Shown: in pieces, positions 8,463 through 14,718 of the stretch
Position numbering within the stretch: position 1 is the stretch's first letter
Layout: each line of letters begins with the position of its first letter
Source: Dinochytrium kinnereticum
Lineage: Eukaryota > Chytridiomycota > Chytridiomycetes > Chytridiales > Chytridiaceae
Assembly: GCA_027604005.1 (NCBI GenBank)
Contig: JADGJT010000409.1
Coordinates: 1-14,718, forward strand
Length of the DNA stretch: 14,718 nt
Direction of reading: 5' to 3'
The notes under the pieces: generated by a model
What the model saw: the letters and a program-made list of their open reading frames with translations, nothing else
Databases searched by the model: none
Told to the model about the DNA's origin: nothing
Program-made: the position numbers and the translations under genes

Positions 8463-8965
8463 GATGGCCTTGGGTTTATGTATGGCTGCTTATCGAGCTT
8501 TGGTAAAGTCTATATGCCAACATTCAATTCTTGGCACTCTTGGCAGTGACGCGTCAAAACACTTCATGCCTCACACAAACAAGACTGGGCCCCCACGCGT
8601 TTTGATATCTAAAAGTCCATCACCTCATCAAAATGTTGCGCGGTCATTTGCCAAGTGTCCAGCTTCTTTTCTTGGTCTAATTTAAGGAGTAGCTGCGTAA
8701 AGTTGTTTTTTAATAATGCTGGATCATCATGAAGACTTTAAGAGGTGTATCGGGGAGGAGCGGTTCTGAGAACCCGGAGAATTGACGAGCTACTTCGCTC
8801 GACGGGCAGTGGTCAAAGCGAGTAGTGAAGTTCCACCTTGATTGCCCTCAGGAGTTGGTTGATATTCCTGCAGTTCATCGTGCTGACTTTGACGGGTTGG
8901 CCATCACTCAACGCGCCCAGAACGATTGGGGTAAAGAGATGGAGTCAACGAAAAAAACAAATTAA
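8463..8965 (+). pseudogene. Remnant of a protein-coding gene, unrecognised
   Basis: Two protein-like stretches lie in different plus frames. From 8463 one frame reads DGLGFMYGCLSSFGKV up to a TGA, and after several more stops continues at 8742 with EVYRGGAVLRTRRIDELL. At about 8807 the coding signal moves to another frame, reading QWSKRVVKFHLDCPQELVDI up to TAA at 8963-8965. A poly-T/AG acceptor-like site directly precedes 8464. The simplest reading is a decayed 3' part of a gene, perhaps of the F-box-like gene upstream. A 73-codon ATG frame at 8464-8685 also covers part of it but looks less protein-like. No function can be given. Confidence 0.35.
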
Positions 8966-9524
8966 CCGGAACTAGTCAGGTTGGTTTGAAGTAGCAGAAT
9001 TACTTTGTCCGTGATTCTTGTAGGGGTTATCTTCTTTTGCAGTGAACGAGAATGATGCTCAAAAGTAGTTAAAACAACAAAGTATTCATCACATATGGCA
9101 TACTTGAATACCAAGTATTAAAACATTTAATCAAAAGATAAGCGGAACTGTATACGTTTATAAAAAGCAGCTGCGTCCAGCGCCTGTACATGTCTACGAC
9201 TATGAAAAACATGAAATAGGAGAAAAAATGGAAAAGAAAAAAAAGTCCCAACTCATCAACTAATATAGAACGAGAAAGAGAAATAGAAAAGAAAAAGAGT
9301 GGGGGGTTCAGGGGGTTGCATTATCAGTTGCGGGAATCGTCGCAAGTGGAATTATAATAAAAATAATAAGCTTAAAAAAGCGCCAAACACCACAATAGTT
9401 TGGAAACGCAAAAATAAGCTGAACATAGAAAAGGGAGGGAATTGACTGTCTTGGATGTCGAACCTAAATGTAAAAAGCACAGAAAGCATGACCGAAAAGA
9501 ATCGGATGATACGAAAAAAAAGGT
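8966..9524. other. AT-rich convergent intergenic region
   Basis: About 560 bp of A-rich (plus strand) sequence separates the plus-strand remnant from the 3' end of the minus-strand receptor gene. It probably includes that gene's 3' UTR. No exact minus-strand AATAAA was seen. Short open frames here are low-complexity and not believable. Confidence 0.5.
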
Positions 9525-12188
9525 TTATCCCAGCACCCTCCTCCGCCTCACTCCAACGCCTCCCGCCCCCCCACCACCAGCAGCCCCACCACTCCCAGCA
9601 ACCCCCGCATAGAACCTCGCAAAGCTATTCCAAAACATGTTATCTACGCAAAACTCCACCGCTCGATCAAACACATCCACCGTCACAACCCCCGTCTCAA
9701 AGGCAAGGCAAACCTCCGCCCTCACGTCCGCTGGGATGTTTAGCTCTAACGGGGCAGAGTCGGGGACTATAAACGTTCGATGGACAAGATAGTAGGAGGA
9801 TTGGAGATTGGGAGGGACGGGGCGTTTATCGTCCATGCTTTGCGTTCGGGTTTCGTCGTCGTCTTCCGCGTGGTCATGAGAGAGGGTCACTTCTGATGTT
9901 GGAGTGAGTGGATCTTCGGCGCCGTTGCGACGAGGACCAGGAGTTCCTGGGTGAACGCGGAGGGACGGAGGAAGAGATCCAGGCGAGGCTGGGTGGAGAT
10001 CATTGAAATCGATGGTATCTGTAGAACTTCTTGGAGCTGATGCAGTGGGTTCTGACCGTCTTGTGTCCAGTGATCCGCGCATTTCAAACTCGTTACCAGG
10101 GTTCGGAGAAGACAAGGCACCGCTAAAGAGTTTTCGATGGAGGAAAGAATGTTTCGCTGAGAAGGTGGAACGGATTTGAGGATCTTGCTGCAACTCAGGT
10201 TGGACCTGGGAGGCGGTCGCCCATTGGGAACTTGAGGAGGAGTGGACCTTTGCTTTAAGGTGACGGACTTCTTCGTAGAACATAATATTTTCGACGGAGA
10301 AGTCTTCGGGAAGGATTTTGTGAATTTGAGAGGTTAAAAAAAATCTGAACGGGAGGGTAGATTTTGGATAGAATCGTCTCTTACCACGAATACAGAACTG
10401 CTTAAATTCTTTTACAAGGGCAGGATCGTCGAGAATCTTTTTAAATGACGCAAGGGACAGACCCATCTCCAGATTCTGCTTTCTACTCCTTTGCTCCAAA
10501 AACGACTTATGAACGGGAATAATCTATAATTTTGGGTTAGCGTTCTCCAACTTTAAGACAATAATTAATCGATTGCTCGCAAGGAAAATAAATGATAAAT
10601 TTACCACAGAAGTGAGGAACGTAATGTATACGACAAGATTCATGATGAAGTAGTTATTGGCGATAGCTGAGAACTTTTGTGAGAAGGTCAGAGCCAAATG
10701 GACGGTGATGGCGACAAAGCTGAAAATGATGCCGATGAAGATATCCACACGAATCCCATGCTGGTACGAAAGCAAGAAATAAGGAAACCATTAGAAATCG
10801 AGTTAAAAACGCTAGCATGTGAGAATGAACAAGATAATCTAAAGGACGTTACTGATACTTACGTTATCCCTCACGTTTCGAAGCAAGTATAGGATTACGG
10901 GAAATACAAAAATCGTAAAGATAATCTCAATTCCAATAAGAGGATAGAACGGCCATGAAAACTGACTACAAGTCTCTTGGAAACCACCGCTTCTCACAAC
11001 TCCTCCTCCTCCAATGTTCGTGACATTACCAAAGTTTTCACCTCCAGGCCCAAAAGGTGCATATACGACCTTTGGCATCAGCCCAACTTCCGGTACAAAC
11101 GCAAGCGCAATGCAGTAGGCCATCAATACGCCGCCAACGACCACGACAATACGGGCTAAACGGTGATCGGCAACATTTTCCCGATTCTCAAACCACCAGC
11201 TAGAGTATGAGGCGGCACCGTTACTCGAAGTGTCGAAGGTATTGGGGTTTTGCTGCTGGTGATTGGCGGGGAGATGAAGCCGTCCAGATGCAAGATCGAT
11301 AGCGACCATATCAGACCCACCATCCTTTGCTTTTGAGGGAGGATAGGTAGATGAAGGTGGGTAAATGTGCTTGCGAGGATCTCCGGATCCGACAAAAGAA
11401 GCCGGCGCGATTGATCCGTTGTATACTGATCTGGAGTTTGAAACTCCTCCGCTACCAGAATTGGATCCACCACTTAGTGACGACGCCGAGGATGGGATGA
11501 TTCCTGAGTGCGTGCCGTTCATGATTGACCTCCTCCAAGCGGCTTTTGATTCGGAGAACCGGAAGAGGTAGAGAAGCCTCATTCCTTTTAAGGCAATGCA
11601 AAGGAACCACATTCCCAGGCCTAACGTTCGTATCGAAATGAACAGCCTTTTGAAAAGTTAAGTTAGATCTTAGCTCATATAATGATATCCAAAAAATTAT
11701 AAGGAAACGCACAGGCAAGGTATGGGAGCGTTGAATATAAAGAACCATCCGATGACCATCAGTCCAGAAAGGGTGGAGGCGATCTGTTGTTGAGGTAACA
11801 TGCGATCATTTGGTCAGTCAATGCCCAGACAACCCTCCCAGCTATACGCACCGCCTGCATGAGGGAGAGCCAGTATCCAGGTACGCTGATGGCATTGTAG
11901 CGTTTACGAAGTATAAAAAGAACGATAGGGACCAGATAGTATCTTTAATATGTTCATGAACCAGATCAGCAATCACCATCACCATCACTGAAGACTAAGG
12001 TATGCTTACGGTACGGAAAAGAGAGTTCCAGCTCTAACGAGGATATTAAACGGCATGGTATTAGAGGATGATGATGAGGAAGTAGGAGTGGACGTGGCAG
12101 AAGGATCAGCTGAGGCAGCTGAAACTGTTGACGTTGCCTCCACCAGCACCAGTGCGATGGAGGTCGCAGTTGCTACAGCGGTGTCCAT
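9525..12188 (-). CDS. Seven-transmembrane receptor with C-terminal RGS domain
   Basis: Seven exons read from the right (12188-12010, 11942-11852, 11783-11713, 11646-10863, 10760-10605, 10523-10385, 10303-9525) agree in phase and give 732 residues. The N-terminus is Ser/Thr-rich, possibly with a signal peptide (SIALVLVEA). Membrane segments lie at about 54-71, 84-107, 113-138, 277-298, 346-370, 381-402 and 412-431. C113 and C340 could form the usual loop disulfide. Loop 2 is a roughly 130-residue Ser/Gly-rich insert. The RGS domain begins near 450 (ASFKKILDDPALVKEFKQFC, then SVENIMFYEEV), is interrupted by about 150 disordered residues, and resumes at 644 (YLVHRTFIVPDSAPLELN ... NMFWNSFARF). 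N479 and N662 match the G-alpha-contacting Asn residues of RGS4 (N88, N128). Such proteins, like plant AtRGS1 and fungal RGS-type GPCRs, speed GTP hydrolysis by a G-alpha subunit at the plasma membrane. The ligand is unknown. Confidence 0.88.
10304..10384 (-). other. 81-nt intron inside the RGS domain, no in-frame stop
   Basis: Donor is GTAAGA, acceptor is CCGAAG, phase 1. Splicing yields FCIRDFSVENIMFYEEV, continuous across RGS helices. The unspliced form stays open and adds 27 residues between helices, which would be expected to spoil the domain. The inserted sequence has no RGS counterpart, so I treat it as an intron. Confidence 0.85.
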
Positions 12189-12389
12189 TGATGTGAGTTC
12201 AGGCAGGGGATCAGGACGGGATGGATGGGGATGCGCGGTGAAGGCGGTGGGCAGGTGGATGACGGCGGATGGACAGCGTCGTCTCCAGCGAGACGGTCTA
12301 TCGGGTTACTTCGGGATGCCGAAGCGTGAGAAAATGCCTTCCTACCCTTTGGGTGTTGCACACAGGATGTCTAGTGTTCATTTTCACTG

Positions 12390-12394
12390 CCAAT
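12390..12394 (+). promoter_or_regulatory. CCAAT box upstream of the 7TM-RGS gene
   Basis: An exact CCAAT (in CCAATCA) lies 202 bp upstream of the receptor ATG, a usual position for a HAP/NF-Y binding site, which works in either orientation. Confidence 0.35.
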
Positions 12395-12494
12395 CAGAGG
12401 CTGCTGCGGCCTCTGGCCCAGCTGCCCTGGTGGCCGCAAGCGACGCCGTCCCTTCAGGGCAGAGACGCAGAAGACGGCCTGCTTGCGGGTGCCG

Positions 12495-12511
12495 ACGCGT
12501 GCCAGACGCGT
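12495..12511. promoter_or_regulatory. Paired ACGCGT (MCB-like) boxes
   Basis: Two ACGCGT hexamers (12495-12500, 12506-12511) sit in a tandem repeat of the 10-mer GACGCGTGCC, one 11-bp period apart. A third copy lies at 12575-12580 inside the end of the neighbouring coding region. In yeasts ACGCGT is the MluI cell-cycle box bound by MBF at G1/S. The paired spacing of about one helical turn is suggestive. They lie about 310 bp upstream of the receptor start and within the 3' flank of the upstream gene. Confidence 0.35.
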
Positions 12512-12519
12512 GCCTCCTT

Positions 12520-12525
12520 TTTATT
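12520..12525 (-). terminator. Poly(A) signal AATAAA (minus strand)
   Basis: An exact AATAAA on the minus strand lies 41 nt after the stop codon of the upstream cyclase-like gene. This implies a very short 3' UTR before the receptor promoter. Confidence 0.55.
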
Positions 12526-12566
12526 CAAAACGCACTTGCTACCCTTTCAGCTTCAATGCGTTGGCA

Positions 12567-14718
12567 TCACAACCACGCGTTGCTGGCCCATCGCTCCAGC
12601 AACACCGCGCCTAGCCCACGGAAGAGACCGGCTGCCCGGTTCGAATACACCCTTCGCTCTTCTTCCTTTGTCGAGAGCGTTCCTAACACCGCACAGCAAA
12701 CCCCTCCAAGCGTCACGTAGTCACCACCCTCACCAAGTCGGCCAGCAAACTTTGGTCTGTTTAGAAAGGATTTGAACCATGCCACAATGGAGCTGGGTCT
12801 CCGCCCTGTCTTGATACGATAAATCTCAGAGGCGCTGCAGGCTTGCATGAGCCTATATCCGATTTGAGTTAAGAGCATGAAGCCAGAGAATTTTTTGGTT
12901 GCCAACTCGGCAACGGTAATGGCTTTAGAGAGACGATGAAGCTGGTCCTGAGGAAGGGGGTCAAACTCAATCTTTGCCTTCAAGCCGCATACACTAATGT
13001 ACAAGACGAGGGTTACAAAGAAAATCATGAACCCATTCTCCAATAAATGCTGAGTGGCGACTTGATGAAGAACAACCAAAATTCTCTCTAAAACTTCCAT
13101 AGACCCGCACTCGGAGAGGCGAAGGGTGGTCACGAGTAATTCTGGTACACCTTCGATATATCCGAAGGGAATTCTAGAGGCACTATTAAATGTTCTCGCC
13201 AAAGGAACCGCCAACTGATACCAATCCTGTAGTTGGTTGAGATTCGCAGTAGCGTAAGCTTCAAGCTGTAGGCACACGAGAATGGATAGAGTCCAAAGCG
13301 GATCCTCTCTGCGGATTTCATTTGCAAGTCTGACTGTGACATTTTGATGGAGATGATTAAACTCACCAACCATTACGTTCGAGTAGAACATCATCATACA
13401 ACACTTTAGCCTTTCCACCGGGAGCTTGCGATCCTCCCAAAAACGAATACCAATCCTCGATACCTCCAATGCATCCCTTGGCGAATCTAGGAGTCCCAGA
13501 AGCAGGGCACCATGAATATGGAAAGAGGCCTTTGCAGATTCGTCGCAGTTTTTACGGATCCGACGGCATCTTTTGGTAAGAAGTTTACACACCTTTGAAG
13601 CTCGAGCATTCCTTCCCAAGAAATATGAATATAAAGTCATGGTATAAAACCAACTCGTGGGGTCGGATTGGCATCGTAGAATTACATGGTTGAATGTCCA
13701 AACAATGATCAGAGCTCTGTGAGTCTCTTGAAAAGCCGAATGAAAGTTTGCTAGCAGTGTCATTGCACTCAGGCAAGTCTTTACGGTTGTATGCCACTCT
13801 ACAGACTTTCCGTAATGCAGATCAACCATCCCGCCGCGCGTTAAAGTCCAACGCGCGATCAGCGTCATCAGCGCTTTAAGAACAGCGGATTTCGCCTCTC
13901 GTTCTGTCTCTGGCCAAGCGATACCGGAAAGATTTAATGACTTGATGGCGCAAGCTTGAGATATGGAATAGTCCGTAACGTTTGTGCCTGACCATGCAGC
14001 TTTGCTAAGAGCGCTGGCCAAACGCTCAGGAGTTAGAAAGGAGCTGATTGGCGGGTGTATTGATCTGGCTCCAAATGGCTCAACGTCTTCGGCTTCGTAT
14101 GTATCGAGAAAGTCAAACACCTGGTAGAGAATATTTCGACCCTCTCTATAGTGCCTATCGTCCACTAAGATGCACCTATGTATGAGTCGAGAAAATGAGC
14201 ATTTGATTAGCGAACGAATCCGCGCACTTTCACAGGGCAAGCGGTTTCTGATTATGGATACTATAACTGCGACCAACGGTTAAATATAGAAAACGTACCC
14301 CAAATCTATATTCGTCAAGACCATCTTCTTAACGTCGCCGGATCTCCAATAGTGATAGCACATAAGGGGCATAGCCGCCATCGTCTTGTCTAAACTCTCT
14401 CCCACACATTGTTCATATCGCTCCGCCACTATTAGATGAAGCCTCTGCCTTTCCGTTAAAGCAATGCTTTCATAGATTGCATTTCGTATGGAAATATGTC
14501 GAAAGAAAAAGTTAAATGAGTTTGTTTCAGAGCTTTCTTCGATCTGTACAAATTCGAACTCATCTCCTCTCCGAATCGCCATCTCAACGGCATCTGACTC
14601 CACAGTTTCGTCGTTTAAAAGAAAGACGATGTCTGGAAGGAAAAAGTATTGGCCGAGGATAGATGCTAACTTTAGGATTACTTGCAGGAACGGGTCTAGG
14701 CTGCAAACAAGTAAGCTA
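12567..14718 (-). CDS. C-terminal part of a cyclase-associated AAA ATPase/helical-repeat protein (soluble-adenylate-cyclase-like)
   Basis: The gene is cut by the right edge. Two exons are visible: up to 14299, then 14175-12567 after a 123-nt intron (GTACGT...CATAG) in matching phase, about 670 residues in all. A TTTGCAG at 14701-14707 may be another acceptor, so sequence beyond 14700 could be intronic. The start reads LDPFLQVILKLASILGQYF, then FFFRHISIRNAIYESIALTE and QRLHLIVAERYE. This is the winged-helix region that ends the AAA/STAND ATPase module in class III nucleotide cyclases of the ADCY10 type, where 'F.H..IR...Y......R..LH..VA..YE' recurs. CYHYWRSGDVKK follows as in those proteins. 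The remaining roughly 530 residues are helical with TPR-like spacing but no clear repeat consensus. The catalytic cyclase domains, if present, lie outside the window, so cAMP synthesis is inferred only by family resemblance. The same ATPase module also occurs with kinases and transcription factors. Confidence 0.6.

Larger units (their letters stand above)
12189..12566. other. Intergenic: promoter of 7TM-RGS gene and 3' flank of upstream gene
   Basis: These 378 bp are relatively GC-rich and contain the AATAAA, CCAAT and ACGCGT sites listed separately. They also hold an imperfect hairpin with TGCGGCC/GGCCGCA arms (12405-12411 and 12432-12438). A long plus-strand open frame crosses it, but it is antisense to two well-supported coding regions. 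Confidence 0.5.

Noticed and set aside
12405..12438. Hairpin with 7-bp arms TGCGGCC/GGCCGCA
   Set aside because: The loop is 20 nt and the stem does not extend; it is expected by chance in GC-rich sequence.
12055..12720. 221-codon plus-strand open frame
   Set aside because: It is antisense to the first exon of the receptor gene and to the end of the cyclase-like gene, both supported by splice phase and motifs. Its composition follows from the complementary Ser/Thr-rich codons.

Overview
The window is eukaryotic and almost certainly fungal. Genes are broken by short spliceosomal introns (about 48-153 nt, GTNNGN...AG) and use AATAAA signals. The protein set (SAPS-domain PP6 regulator, eukaryotic-type PDX1, a receptor fused to an RGS domain, a cyclase-type ATPase/helical-repeat protein) fits an early-diverging zoosporic (chytrid-like) fungus. 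That lineage is an inference; no rRNA or other marker is present.

Layout. Plus strand: (1) 3-2908, 3'-terminal eight exons of a SAPS/SIT4-associated protein gene with low-complexity introns, including one of 932 nt and strong G-quadruplex motifs. (2) 3426-4629, a complete four-exon PDX1 (pyridoxal 5'-phosphate synthase) gene. (3) 5072-6161, a two-exon type II membrane protein with glycosyltransferase-like features. (4) About 6429-7271, a broken gene whose protein-like stretches hop between frames. (5) 7692-8382, a small three-exon F-box-like gene. (6) About 8463-8965, another frame-broken remnant. An AT-rich stretch (8966-9524) then separates these from the minus-strand genes.

Minus strand: (7) 12188-9525, a complete seven-exon gene for a 732-residue seven-transmembrane protein carrying a C-terminal RGS domain. 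(8) 14718-12567, the 3' part of a large protein that resembles the region following the AAA ATPase module of soluble-adenylate-cyclase-like proteins. The 378 bp between 7 and 8 hold a poly(A) signal, a CCAAT box and paired ACGCGT (MCB-like) boxes.

The genes do not form an operon or a recognisable cluster. The nearest thing to a theme is signalling: a GPCR-RGS fusion lies directly downstream of a cyclase-like gene on the same strand, and the SAPS gene is a phosphatase regulator. The two most unusual items are the 7TM-RGS receptor, with its long cytoplasmic inserts, and the SAPS gene's 932-nt intron with a possible alternative C-terminus. All exon boundaries were read by eye from splice signals and phase agreement and have not been checked against transcripts.
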